Assembly: GCF_001426645.1 (NCBI RefSeq)
Contig: NZ_LMEX01000001.1
Coordinates: 1,432,568 to 1,496,567, forward strand
Origin: Rhodanobacter sp. Root480
GTDB lineage: Bacteria > Pseudomonadota > Gammaproteobacteria > Xanthomonadales > Rhodanobacteraceae
Direction of reading: 5' to 3'
DNA length: 64,000 bases
Positions 26,775-37,247 of this stretch are shown here, piece after piece. The notes under the pieces were generated by a model. It was not told the DNA's origin, did no database searches, and was given only the letters and a program-made list of their open reading frames with translations. The position numbers were made by a program, and so were the translations under genes. Position 1 is the stretch's first letter; each line of letters begins with the position of its first letter.

Positions 26775-27956
26775 ATGAAACATGCCGCCGGCACGCTCGC
26801 CTTCATTGCCCGATTCGTGATTCTCGGGCTGGCGATCGCCTTCGTGATCACCCTGTTGTGGCCCGGCAGCGGTGATCGCCTGCGCAGTCGATTCGGGGTA
26901 ACTACCACGCCGCCAGCACGTACCGAGCCGGCCAGTGCGCCGGCTGGCAGCCCGTTGTCGTATGCCGACGCGGTGGCCGCCGCCGAACCTTCCGTGGTGA
27001 ATATCTACGCCAACAAGATCGTCACCGGCCAGGCCTTCCGGATGTACAACGATCCGCTGCTGCAGCAACTGCTCGGCGGGCAGCCGACCACATACCAGAG
27101 GCGGGAACAGACTCTTGGGTCGGGCGTGATCGTCAACGCGCAGGGCCAGGATTACGTACTGACCAACAACCACGTCATCGCGCACGCCGCCGATATCCAG
27201 GTGCTGCTCTACGACGGCCGCATCGCCAAGGCGACGCTGGTGGGCGCCGACGAGGAAACCGACCTGGCGGTATTGAAGATCGACGCCAGCAACCTGCCCT
27301 CCATCCACATCGCCGATCAGCAACCACTGCGCGCCGGCGACGTAGTGCTGGCGATCGGCAACCCGCTGGGCCTCAACCAGACCGTGACGATGGGCATCGT
27401 CAGCGCGATCGGGCGCCAGTTGAACAGCTCCAGCGCCGAGGATTTCATCCAGACCGACGCGGCCATCAACCTCGGCAATTCCGGCGGCGCGCTGATCAAC
27501 GCCCGCGGCCTGCTGGTCGGCATCAATACGCTGTTGATCGGCAAGGCGGCCGGGGCCGAGGGCATCGGTTTCGCCATCCCGGTCAACACCGCCATGAAGG
27601 TCCTCGACCAGATCATCGCCACCGGGCACGTGGTGCGCGGCTGGCTGGGCGCGGATTACGCCTTCGTGCCGGTGGCCGCCAACAGCGGCCTGCCGGCGGC
27701 GGCGCGTGGCGCCCAGGTAACGGACGTCTATCCGGGTAGCCCGGCAGCCCTCGCCGGCCTGCAGCCACACGACATCCTGCTGAAAATAGGCAAGGACGAC
27801 ATTCTCGATCCAGCCGATCTGCGACGACACGAGGCAGCGTTGGAACCGGGCAGCAAGGTCACGGTTTCCGGCCTGCGCAACGGCGCTCCCTTCCATTCGG
27901 AACTGACGGTCGCCAAACGTCCGCCCATGGCCACCAGCACCACCTCGGACGACTGA
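26775..27956 (+). CDS. Periplasmic trypsin-like protease with PDZ domain (DegS/AlgW type)
   Basis: The protein has 393 residues. An N-terminal membrane anchor (FIARFVILGLAIAFVITLLW) tethers the protease to the inner membrane facing the periplasm. The catalytic triad is H133 (TNNHVI), D163 (TDLAVL) and S236 (GNSGGAL). A single C-terminal PDZ domain occupies about 285-380. One PDZ plus an anchor is the DegS/AlgW arrangement, which senses unfolded outer-membrane proteins and starts cleavage of the RseA/MucA anti-sigma factor. No sigma-E genes are next to it, so the role is by analogy; a DegQ-like enzyme is the alternative. Confidence 0.9.
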   Translation: MKHAAGTLAFIARFVILGLAIAFVITLLWPGSGDRLRSRFGVTTTPPARTEPASAPAGSPLSYADAVAAAEPSVVNIYANKIVTGQAFRMYNDPLLQQLLGGQPTTYQRREQTLGSGVIVNAQGQDYVLTNNHVIAHAADIQVLLYDGRIAKATLVGADEETDLAVLKIDASNLPSIHIADQQPLRAGDVVLAIGNPLGLNQTVTMGIVSAIGRQLNSSSAEDFIQTDAAINLGNSGGALINARGLLVGINTLLIGKAAGAEGIGFAIPVNTAMKVLDQIIATGHVVRGWLGADYAFVPVAANSGLPAAARGAQVTDVYPGSPAALAGLQPHDILLKIGKDDILDPADLRRHEAALEPGSKVTVSGLRNGAPFHSELTVAKRPPMATSTTSDD

Positions 27957-27991
27957 GCGGAATCCCGCCTGGCCCAGTTCACCCGGCCCGG

Positions 27992-29146
27992 TCAGCCCGG
28001 CCCGCTGGCCGCCAGCGGCGGATGGATCGCTGCGCCATAACGCTGCCGCAGCGTACCGACACGCTCTACATACACCTTGGTTTCCGCATACGGCGGCACG
28101 CCGTTGTAGCGTTGCACGGCGCCCCGGCCTGCGTTGTAGGCCGCCGCCGCCAAGCGTTCGTTGCCGTGGAAATTCTGCAGCAGCAAACCCAGGTAACGCG
28201 CGCCGCCGCGGATGTTCTGGTCGGCATCGAAGGCATCCAGCACCCCCATGTCGCTGGCAGTGCCCGGCATCAATTGCATCAGCCCCTGCGCGCCCTTGAT
28301 CGAAAGCGCACGAGGATTGAACGCGCTTTCGGCATGGATGATCGCGCGCAGAAACGCCTCGTCGACGCCATATTCAAGACTGGCGGCACGGATAGTGTCG
28401 TTGTAGGCAGTGAGGTTGAGCGCCACCCGCCCCCAGCGAATGGTGGAATGCAGATCGCAGGCAGCACAGGTGGCGATGTAGCTGAAAAGCAGGGTCGCCG
28501 CCTTGCGGCCGCGCGGCGGCAGGTTGGTGTATTCAACGGTGCCGTCGTGGCCCACGACACGGTAAACCGCTCCGCGCAACACCTTGGTCGACGGGGCGAT
28601 CGCCGTGGCTGGCGCCGCTTCGGCATCATGCGATTCGCGATAACTCCATTGCCCTGGCTTGGCGGGGGCGGCGACGGGTGCCGGGTGCGCGCCCTTGCCG
28701 GTGGTGCTTGCGCTTGCCTCCACCTGGGCCAACGAAGCGCGCCGTACCGAGGCCGCGCCCACCGCCGTGGCGCTGGTCTGCACGCTCCCTTGCACGTTGG
28801 CCAGCGACACCGGCTTGATGCCATCCGCTGCCAGGCTGCGCGCCGAGGTCGTCACGTCGCCGTTCGCCCGCGCCAGCGATGCCCGCGGCACCGGCACCTT
28901 GCGCGATGGCGAGGCACCGAACGTGCTGATCCGCTTGCAGCCGTGGTAGCCCACCGTGCTGCTGCTGAACACCGCTTCCCCACCGCTGCCCGTGCAGCGG
29001 TACAACGCACCCGCTGAAGCACCCGGCAGCCAGAAGGCGCCGCACAGCAATGCGCCGGCCAGCGCGAGCCGGCGCGGCAACGTGATCAAGGAGAAGCCCC
29101 CGGCGAACCGACCGACGCTTCCCCCGTGGCGTGCGGTATCGAACAT
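27992..29146 (-). CDS. Lytic transglycosylase (SLT domain) with N-terminal DUF4124-like repeats
   Basis: The protein has 384 residues from ATG 29146; the open frame beyond runs into miaB and is not used. A signal peptide (LPRRLALAGALLCGAFWLPGASA) is followed by two DUF4124-like segments, ALYRCTGSGGEAVFS and AVYRVVGHDGTVEYTN. Between them is a low-complexity region with three degenerate repeats. The C-terminal SLT domain carries the catalytic Glu in IIHAESAFNPRALS, then GAQGLMQLMPGTA and AAAYNAGRGAVQRYNG. It cleaves peptidoglycan in the periplasm to 1,6-anhydro products. It is convergent with the protease gene and divergent from miaB. Confidence 0.9.
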   Translation of the reverse strand: MFDTARHGGSVGRFAGGFSLITLPRRLALAGALLCGAFWLPGASAGALYRCTGSGGEAVFSSSTVGYHGCKRISTFGASPSRKVPVPRASLARANGDVTTSARSLAADGIKPVSLANVQGSVQTSATAVGAASVRRASLAQVEASASTTGKGAHPAPVAAPAKPGQWSYRESHDAEAAPATAIAPSTKVLRGAVYRVVGHDGTVEYTNLPPRGRKAATLLFSYIATCAACDLHSTIRWGRVALNLTAYNDTIRAASLEYGVDEAFLRAIIHAESAFNPRALSIKGAQGLMQLMPGTASDMGVLDAFDADQNIRGGARYLGLLLQNFHGNERLAAAAYNAGRGAVQRYNGVPPYAETKVYVERVGTLRQRYGAAIHPPLAASGPG

Positions 29147-29333
29147 GCGCAGAGTGTGGCGCCAACGCAACGTCGACGCCAAGTGCAATGTCTCACTTTT
29201 GCGGAACCGCAGCGGCCCGCGGCCAGTTGACGCAAGTGTTTGATCCGCGAAGCATCGATTGGCGGGGCCAGTCGTGCAGGGGTAAAATGCGCGGTTCAGT
29301 GCATTACGCCTCACCAACCACGGTACCCACGCC

Positions 29334-30677
29334 ATGAGCGGCAAACTCTTCATCAAGACCCACGGCTGCCAGATGAACGAGTACGACTCGGCCAAGATGG
29401 CCGACGTGCTGCGGGAGTCGCACGGCATGGAGCTGACGCTGGACGAGTCCGAGGCGGACGTGATCCTGATCAACACCTGCTCGATCCGTGAGAAGGCGCA
29501 GGAAAAAGTCTTCAGCCAGCTCGGCCGCTGGAAGCAGCACAAGAAGGACGGCAAGCCGGTGCTGATCGGCGTCGGCGGTTGCGTGGCCTCGCAGGAAGGC
29601 GCGGCGATCGTCAAGCGCGCGCCGTACGTGGACCTGGTGTTCGGCCCTCAGACCCTGCATCGCCTGCCCCAGCTGATCGAGCAGCAGCGCGCCAGCGGCC
29701 TGCCGCAGGTCGACATCAGCTTTCCGGAGATCGAGAAGTTCGACTGCCTGCCCGAGCCGCGCGCCGAAGGCCCCACCGCGTTCGTGTCGATCATGGAAGG
29801 TTGCTCGAAGTACTGCAGCTACTGCGTGGTGCCGTACACCCGCGGCGAGGAACTGAGCCGCCCGTTCGACGACGTGATCGTCGAAGTCGCCAAGCTGGCC
29901 GCCCAGGGCGTGCGCGAGGTCAACCTGCTGGGCCAGAACGTCAACGCCTACCGCGGACCCACCTTCGACGGCGGCACCGCTGACCTGGCCGTGCTGATCC
30001 ACGCCATCGCCCAGATCGACGGCATCGGCCGCATCCGCTTCACCACCTCGCATCCGCTGGAGTTCTCCGACTCGCTGATCGAGGCCTACGCCAACGTGCC
30101 GCAGCTGGCCAACTACCTGCACCTGCCGGTGCAGGCCGGCTCCGACCGCATCCTCAGCGCCATGAAGCGCGGCTACACGGCGCTGGAATTCAAGCAGAAG
30201 ATCCGCAAGCTGCGTGCGGTGCGGCCGGACATCTGCGTGTCATCCGACTTCATCGTGGGCTTCCCCGGCGAGACCGAGGCGGATTTCGAGAAGACGATGA
30301 AACTGATCGAGGACATCGGCTTCGACCAGAGCTTCTCCTTCATCTTCTCCTCGCGCCCGGGCACACCGGCGGCGGGGCTGGCCGACGACACGCCGGCCGA
30401 AGAAAAGCACGCCCGGCTGAGCCGGCTCCAGGCCGCGATCAACGCCAATGCGAAACGGATCAGCCAGGCGATGATCGGCAGTGTGCAGCGCGTGCTGGTG
30501 GAAAAACCCAGCACGCGCGACGCCTCCGAGCTGACCGGCCGCACCGAGAACATGCGCTTCGTGAACTTCGCCGGCCACCCGCGCCTGATCGGCCAATTCG
30601 TCGACGTGGAGATCACCGAGGCGATGGCCAATTCGCTGCGCGGACGCGTGAAGCTGACCGACGACGTCGCCGCCTGA
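29334..30677 (+). CDS. miaB: tRNA-i6A37 methylthiotransferase MiaB
   Basis: The 447-residue radical-SAM enzyme has three parts. The N-terminal MTTase domain ([32 protein letters not shown]) carries three Cys for one 4Fe-4S cluster. The radical SAM centre has the CX3CX2C motif in CSKYCSYC. The C-terminal TRAM-type segment ends GRVKLTDD. It adds a methylthio group to i6A37 in tRNAs reading UNN codons. A GC hairpin without a T-run follows the stop. Confidence 0.97.
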   Translation: MSGKLFIKTHGCQMNEYDSAKMADVLRESHGMELTLDESEADVILINTCSIREKAQEKVFSQLGRWKQHKKDGKPVLIGVGGCVASQEGAAIVKRAPYVDLVFGPQTLHRLPQLIEQQRASGLPQVDISFPEIEKFDCLPEPRAEGPTAFVSIMEGCSKYCSYCVVPYTRGEELSRPFDDVIVEVAKLAAQGVREVNLLGQNVNAYRGPTFDGGTADLAVLIHAIAQIDGIGRIRFTTSHPLEFSDSLIEAYANVPQLANYLHLPVQAGSDRILSAMKRGYTALEFKQKIRKLRAVRPDICVSSDFIVGFPGETEADFEKTMKLIEDIGFDQSFSFIFSSRPGTPAAGLADDTPAEEKHARLSRLQAAINANAKRISQAMIGSVQRVLVEKPSTRDASELTGRTENMRFVNFAGHPRLIGQFVDVEITEAMANSLRGRVKLTDDVAA

Positions 30678-30995
30678 CGCTGTCGCCCGGCCGAATGGCG
30701 GCTGGGCGATCCCCCGGGTAACCAATCGCCGCCACCGCCCGGGGCAGATCAAAGCTCACCATCGGCTCGGATTTCGGCTGCTGCCGCGCCATACCTGTCT
30801 TTGCCGGCGGGTAGGGTTCTGCCGGCCGCGGAAAACGGGCTCCGGCACAGCGGCGCGCACGAGGCTCCACGAAAAGTGGGCACGGCCTCTCCGAACCTCG
30901 CCGGCGGTCACAAATGGCCCTGCAAACAATGGATGACCTTCCGCGCAGACTGCGGTAGATTCAACAACATACGGGGATGGGGTAGAAATACGGTT
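30678..30995. other. Intergenic region miaB-pilB
   Basis: It contains a hairpin right after miaB (CGCCCGGCC / GGCGGCTGGGCG, about 30686-30710) without a U-tract. A GCCGGC palindrome pair lies near 30803-30826, and the pilB leader follows. I looked for a sigma54 -24/-12 element on the plus strand and found none with correct spacing. I see no gene in it. Confidence 0.5.
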
Positions 30996-32723
<1,728 letters not shown>

Positions 32724-32862
32724 GCAAGACATTTGTTGGAAAAACCGTTGGCTGGAGTTGCGTTGCGCGCCACGGTTTGGGGGCTGGAAATTGGCATAAG
32801 CTGTACTGACCTTGCCTGCCGCCTGCGGCAAGTCTGGATTGGATCATTGGGGGAAAATGCGC

Positions 32863-34125
32863 ATGGCCACGGCTACCGCAAGCAAGACGCGCACGCTCGG
32901 CGCCCAACGCGCCGAAGTCAGCAGGCTGACCACCTACGAGTGGGTGGCGCTGGACAAGCGCGGCAAACGAATGAAAGGCGACATGCCGGCGAAGAACGCC
33001 TCGCTGGTAAAAGCCGAACTGCGCCGCCAGGGGATGAATCCGCAGACCGTGCGCGAACGCGCCAAGCCGCTGTTCGGTTCGTCCGGCAAGCCAGTCAAGC
33101 CGCTCGACGTCGCGGTTTTCAGCCGCCAGATCGCCACCATGATGGCGTCCGGCGTACCCATCGTGCAGTCGTTCGACATCATTGCCGACGGCCAGAAAAA
33201 CGTCCGCTTCAAGAACATCCTGCTCGATGTGAAGCAGAACATCGAAGGCGGCTCGGCCCTGCACGAAGCCCTGCATCGCTATCCGGTCCAGTTCGACGAG
33301 CTGTACTGCAACCTGGTGCGCGCGGGTGAAGCCTCCGGTGTGCTGGATACGGTGCTGGACACCGTGGCCACCTACAAAGAGCGCATGGAAGCGATCAAGA
33401 AGAAGATCAAGAAAGCGCTGTTCTACCCGATGATGGTGCTGGCGGTGGTGTTCATGGTCTGTCTGATCATGCTGCTGTTCGTGGTGCCGGTATTCGCCAA
33501 GACGTTCCAGGACGCCGGCGCCCAATTGCCAGCGCCCACGCAGTTGCTGGTGACTGCGTCGGAGTTCATGCAGAGCTATTGGTGGGTGGTGATCGGCATC
33601 ATCGGCGGCAGCATCGTCGCCCTGGTGGTCGCCAAGAAACGTTCGGTGAAGTTCGCCCACTTCCTGGACCGGATGGCGCTGAAGATGCCGGTGATGGGCA
33701 ATATCGTGCGCAACTCGGCGATCGCCCGTTTCGCCCGCACGCTGGGCGTCACCTTCCGCGCCGGCGTGCCGCTGGTCGAGGCGCTGGATGCGGTGGCCGG
33801 CGCCACCGGCAGCGTGGTTTATGGCGATGCGGTGCGCCAGATGCGCGAAGACATCGCGGTCGGCCACCAGCTGCAACTGGCGATGAAGCAGACCGGCCTG
33901 TTCCCCAACATGGTGGTGCAGATGACCGCCATCGGCGAGGAATCCGGCGCCCTGGACAATATGTTGTTCAAGGTGGCGGAGTTCTACGAGGAAGAAGTCA
34001 GCAATGCGGTCGATACACTGTCGACCCTGCTCGAGCCCATCATCATGGTGGTGCTGGGCACGCTGGTCGGTGGCATGGTGGTCGCGTTGTACCTGCCGAT
34101 CTTCAAGCTCGCCGGCACGTTCTAA
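32863..34125 (+). CDS. pilC: Type IV pilus inner-membrane platform protein PilC
   Basis: The protein has 420 residues with two T2SF domains, each with the FSRQIATMMASGVPIVQ-type block (second copy FARTLGVTFRAGVPLVEAL). Three main membrane segments are visible, including VLAVVFMVCLIMLLFVVPVF and the C-terminal IMVVLGTLVGGMVVALYLPI. GGGGGA at 32849-32854 fits ATG 32863 best; ATG 32857 is possible. It follows pilB by 139 bp, with no pilin gene between. It transmits PilB rotation or movement to pilin insertion. Confidence 0.96.
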   Translation: MATATASKTRTLGAQRAEVSRLTTYEWVALDKRGKRMKGDMPAKNASLVKAELRRQGMNPQTVRERAKPLFGSSGKPVKPLDVAVFSRQIATMMASGVPIVQSFDIIADGQKNVRFKNILLDVKQNIEGGSALHEALHRYPVQFDELYCNLVRAGEASGVLDTVLDTVATYKERMEAIKKKIKKALFYPMMVLAVVFMVCLIMLLFVVPVFAKTFQDAGAQLPAPTQLLVTASEFMQSYWWVVIGIIGGSIVALVVAKKRSVKFAHFLDRMALKMPVMGNIVRNSAIARFARTLGVTFRAGVPLVEALDAVAGATGSVVYGDAVRQMREDIAVGHQLQLAMKQTGLFPNMVVQMTAIGEESGALDNMLFKVAEFYEEEVSNAVDTLSTLLEPIIMVVLGTLVGGMVVALYLPIFKLAGTF

Positions 34126-34151
34126 GCCTCGGCAAAACACGACACGACACG

Positions 34152-34176
34152 AAACGGCGGGCATGGCCCGCCGTTT
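34152..34176 (+). terminator. Hairpin between pilC and pilD
   Basis: Perfect 11-bp inverted repeat AAACGGCGGGC / GCCCGCCGTTT with loop ATG, 26 nt after the pilC stop. It is followed by CCGTTATG rather than a clean T-run, so probably a partial terminator or mRNA-stability element. Confidence 0.6.
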
Positions 34177-34241
34177 CCGTTATGAAACGAAGCACCGTAA
34201 CCTAAGCGCCTCCTTCACAGGCTCACACACAAGGCTGACGC

Positions 34242-35099
34242 ATGCCCGATCTCCCCTTTGCCCTGTGGATCACCATCGCTGGCGTGCTGGGCCTGCTGGT
34301 CGGCAGTTTCCTCAACGTGGTGATCCTGCGCCTGCCCGAACGGATGGCGGCGGGGTGGCGGCAGGAAGCACGCGACGTGCTGGAAATGGAGGCCGACGCG
34401 ACACCACTGCCGCCGGGCATCGTGCGCGAACCGTCGCACTGCCCGCAGTGCAAGCATCGCCTGGCAGCGAGCGACAACATCCCGCTGTTCAGCTGGCTGC
34501 TGCTGCGCGGGCGCTGCCGCTATTGCAAGGCGGCCATCTCGATCCAGTACCCACTGGTGGAACTGCTCAGCGGCCTCCTGAGCGCCGTCATCGTGTGGAA
34601 GTTCGGGCCCACCTGGGTTGCGCTGGCCGGGCTGGTGTTTACCTGGACGCTGATCGCGCTGGCCGGCATCGACTTCCGCACCCAGCTGCTGCCCGATCAA
34701 TTGACCTTTCCGCTGCTGTGGCTGGGCTTGCTGCTGTCGCTGCTGCCGATGTTCGTGGCCGCGCCCTCGGCGATCATCGGCGCCGCCGCCGGCTACCTGA
34801 GCCTGTGGAGCGTGTACTGGCTGTTCAAGCTGCTCACCGGCAAGGAAGGCATGGGTTACGGCGATTTCAAATTGCTGGCCGCGTTGGGCGCGTGGATGGG
34901 GCCGGTGTCGTTGCTGCCGGTCATCCTGTTGTCGTCACTGATCGGCGCACTGGTCGGCGGCTCGCTGATTGCCCTGCACCGGCACCAGCGGGAATTGCCG
35001 ATGCCGTTCGGGCCGTTCATCGCGGCGGCCGGCTGGGTCTGGCTGGTGGCCGGTGACGGCCTGCTGCAGAGCTACATGCAGTTCACCGGCCTGCGATGA
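34242..35099 (+). CDS. pilD: Prepilin peptidase/N-methyltransferase PilD
   Basis: The protein has 285 residues and is polytopic. The N-terminal cytoplasmic domain has the paired Cys motif CPQC...CRYC that binds zinc. The catalytic aspartates are in IDFRTQLLPDQ and GYGDFKLLAALGAWMG. It cleaves the leaders of the PilV/W/X prepilins (and pilin) and methylates the new N-terminus. It overlaps coaE by ATGA, as in many gammaproteobacteria. Confidence 0.97.
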   Translation: MPDLPFALWITIAGVLGLLVGSFLNVVILRLPERMAAGWRQEARDVLEMEADATPLPPGIVREPSHCPQCKHRLAASDNIPLFSWLLLRGRCRYCKAAISIQYPLVELLSGLLSAVIVWKFGPTWVALAGLVFTWTLIALAGIDFRTQLLPDQLTFPLLWLGLLLSLLPMFVAAPSAIIGAAAGYLSLWSVYWLFKLLTGKEGMGYGDFKLLAALGAWMGPVSLLPVILLSSLIGALVGGSLIALHRHQRELPMPFGPFIAAAGWVWLVAGDGLLQSYMQFTGLR

Positions 35100-35704
35100 A
35101 CGCGCGGCCCTTCGTCGTCGCCGTGACCGGCGGCATTGCCTCCGGCAAGAGCGCGGTGACGCGCCGATTCCAGGCGCTGGGTGTGCCCGTGCACGACGCC
35201 GACGTGGCTGCCCGCGAGGTCATCGAGCCGGGGACGCCGGGACTGCAGGCGGTGGTCCAGGCCTTTGGCCCCGATGTGTTGGACCGGGACGGCCGACTGG
35301 ACCGCCCCGCGATGCGCCGCCATGTGTTTGCCGATGACGGCGCCCGACGCAAGCTGGAGGAGATCATCCATCCGCGCGTGCGCGAGTGGCTGCACGATCG
35401 CGCGATGGCGCAGCACGATCCCTATTGCCTGCTGGCGATCCCGTTGCTGGTGGAGAACATGAACGCCTACCGCTGGGTCAATCGCGTGCTGGTAGTGGAC
35501 GCGCCGCAAGCGACGCAGATCGCACGACTGGTCGAGCGCGACGGCATCGATGCGGCGCTGGCGCAGCGCATGCTGGACCGCCAGGCGAGTCGCGCCGAAC
35601 GCCTGGCCATGGCCGACGATGTCATCGACAACAGCGGCGACGAAGCGGCGCTGGACGATACCGTCATGGCACTGCACCGGCGCTATCTGGCGCAAGCGCG
35701 TTAG
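35096..35704 (+). CDS. coaE: Dephospho-CoA kinase CoaE
   Basis: The 202-residue P-loop kinase has [14 protein letters not shown] as Walker [11 protein letters not shown] for dephospho-CoA binding and the lid region with HPRVREWL. It performs the last step of CoA synthesis. It is translationally coupled to pilD, although the functions are unrelated. Its TAG stop overlaps the TAA of the convergent tldD in the tetramer TTAG. Confidence 0.96.
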   Translation: MNARPFVVAVTGGIASGKSAVTRRFQALGVPVHDADVAAREVIEPGTPGLQAVVQAFGPDVLDRDGRLDRPAMRRHVFADDGARRKLEEIIHPRVREWLHDRAMAQHDPYCLLAIPLLVENMNAYRWVNRVLVVDAPQATQIARLVERDGIDAALAQRMLDRQASRAERLAMADDVIDNSGDEAALDDTVMALHRRYLAQAR

Positions 35705-37143
35705 GAAGCGGTACCGCCCACCGTCATGTTGTCGATTTTCAGGGTCGGCTGGCCCACGCCCACGGGCACGCTCTGGCCGTCCTTGCCGCACACGCCAACG
35801 CCTTCATCCAGCTTCAGGTCGTTGCCGATCATCGAGACGCGATTGAGCACTTCCGGGCCGGAGCCGATCAGCGTGGCACCCTTCACAGGCCGGGTGATGC
35901 GGCCGTCCTCGATCAGGTAGGCCTCGCTGGCGGAAAACACGAACTTGCCGTTGGTGATGTCCACCTGGCCGCCGCCGAAATTGGGTGCGTAAATGCCGCG
36001 CTTCACCGAGCGGATGATTTCCTGCGGGTCGTGCTGGCCGGCCAGCATGTAGGTATTGGTCATGCGCGGCATCGGCAGCGTGGTGAACGACTCGCGGCGA
36101 CCGTTGCCGGTGGATTTGACGCCCATCAGCCCGGCGTTGAGCTTGTCCTGCATGTAGCCCTTGAGGATGCCGTTCTCGATCAGCGTGGTGCACTCGGACG
36201 GCGTGCCTTCGTCATCGATGCTGAGCGAACCGCGACGGTTGGCAAGCGTGCCGTCATCGACCACGGTGACGCCAGCGGCGGCCACGCGATCACCGATGCG
36301 ACCGGCGAAGGCGGAGCTGCCCTTGCGGTTGAAATCGCCCTCCAGCCCGTGCCCGATCGCCTCGTGCAGCAGCACGCCGGGCCAGCCCGGGCCCAGCACG
36401 ACCGTCATGCTGCCGGCCGGGGCATCGACCGCCTCCAGGTTCACCAGCGCCTGGCGCACGGCCTCGTCGGCGAAACCCAGGGCGCGGCCGTTCTCCATCA
36501 GTTCGCGATAACTGTGGCGACCACCACCGCCGGAATGACCCTGCTCGCGCCGGCCGTTCTGCTCCGCGATCACCTGCACGCTCATGCGCACCAGCGGCCG
36601 CACGTCAGCCACCAGGGTGCCGTCGGAGGCGGCGATCAGGATGGTGTCGACGGTGGCGGCAATGCTGACGATCACCTGCTTGATGCGCGGGTCGCGCGAA
36701 CGCGCATACGCATCGACCTCGCGCAGCAGCGCGATCTTGTCGGGGTTGGGCAGGCTGTCGACCGGATCGATGGCCGGATACAGCTGACGCGCGCCGTTCA
36801 GCGCCAGAGGCTTGCCGGCCCCGTTGCCGTCATGCGCGATGGCGCGGGCCGCTTTCGACGCCTGCAACAGCTGCGGCATCACGATCTCGTCGGAATAGGC
36901 GAAGCCGGTCTTTTCACCGGAGATGGCACGCACGCCCACGCCCTGCTCGATCGAATGACTGCCGTCCTTGACGATGCCCTCCTCCAGCAGCCACGACTCG
37001 CTGCGCGAATGCTGGAAATACAGGTCGGCGGCGTCGATCGACGGCCCCATCAATTGCGAGAAAACGCGATCGAGATCGGTGGCGGCAAGGCCGCCGGGCG
37101 TCAACAACCGGCGCTCGGCCTGGGCAATCAGGGAATCCATCAA
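35701..37143 (-). CDS. tldD: Metalloprotease subunit TldD
   Basis: The protein has 480 residues. The zinc-binding HExxxH motif is visible as [11 protein letters not shown], with downstream CTTLIENG and [20 protein letters not shown] of the TldD/PmbA family. TldD pairs with PmbA (TldE) to degrade unfolded peptides and mature some ribosomal peptides (microcin B17, for example). tldE/pmbA is not in this window. It is transcribed toward coaE and lies downstream of yhdP. Confidence 0.96.
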   Translation of the reverse strand: MMDSLIAQAERRLLTPGGLAATDLDRVFSQLMGPSIDAADLYFQHSRSESWLLEEGIVKDGSHSIEQGVGVRAISGEKTGFAYSDEIVMPQLLQASKAARAIAHDGNGAGKPLALNGARQLYPAIDPVDSLPNPDKIALLREVDAYARSRDPRIKQVIVSIAATVDTILIAASDGTLVADVRPLVRMSVQVIAEQNGRREQGHSGGGGRHSYRELMENGRALGFADEAVRQALVNLEAVDAPAGSMTVVLGPGWPGVLLHEAIGHGLEGDFNRKGSSAFAGRIGDRVAAAGVTVVDDGTLANRRGSLSIDDEGTPSECTTLIENGILKGYMQDKLNAGLMGVKSTGNGRRESFTTLPMPRMTNTYMLAGQHDPQEIIRSVKRGIYAPNFGGGQVDITNGKFVFSASEAYLIEDGRITRPVKGATLIGSGPEVLNRVSMIGNDLKLDEGVGVCGKDGQSVPVGVGQPTLKIDNMTVGGTAS

Positions 37144-37247
37144 ATCTCAGCCATTCAATGCGGGGGAGTCTTGTCAGATGAGGGTCGGAGCGCACCGTTT
37201 AAAGGGAACCGGCGGGGATCGCTGCCCCAACGTTGCCGTCGCGGGCC

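Noticed and set aside
29147..29614. Extended start of the lytic transglycosylase
   Set aside because: The extension is antisense to the miaB 5' end and lacks a signal peptide; ATG 29146 precedes a good one.
30801..30995. N-terminal extension of pilB
   Set aside because: The frame is open, but the extra residues do not resemble PilB, and the family start MSSEVQAT at 30996 matches expected length.
30678..30995. Sigma54 promoter upstream of pilB
   Set aside because: GG and GC doublets occur near 30913-30925 but their spacing is far from the required 10 bp.
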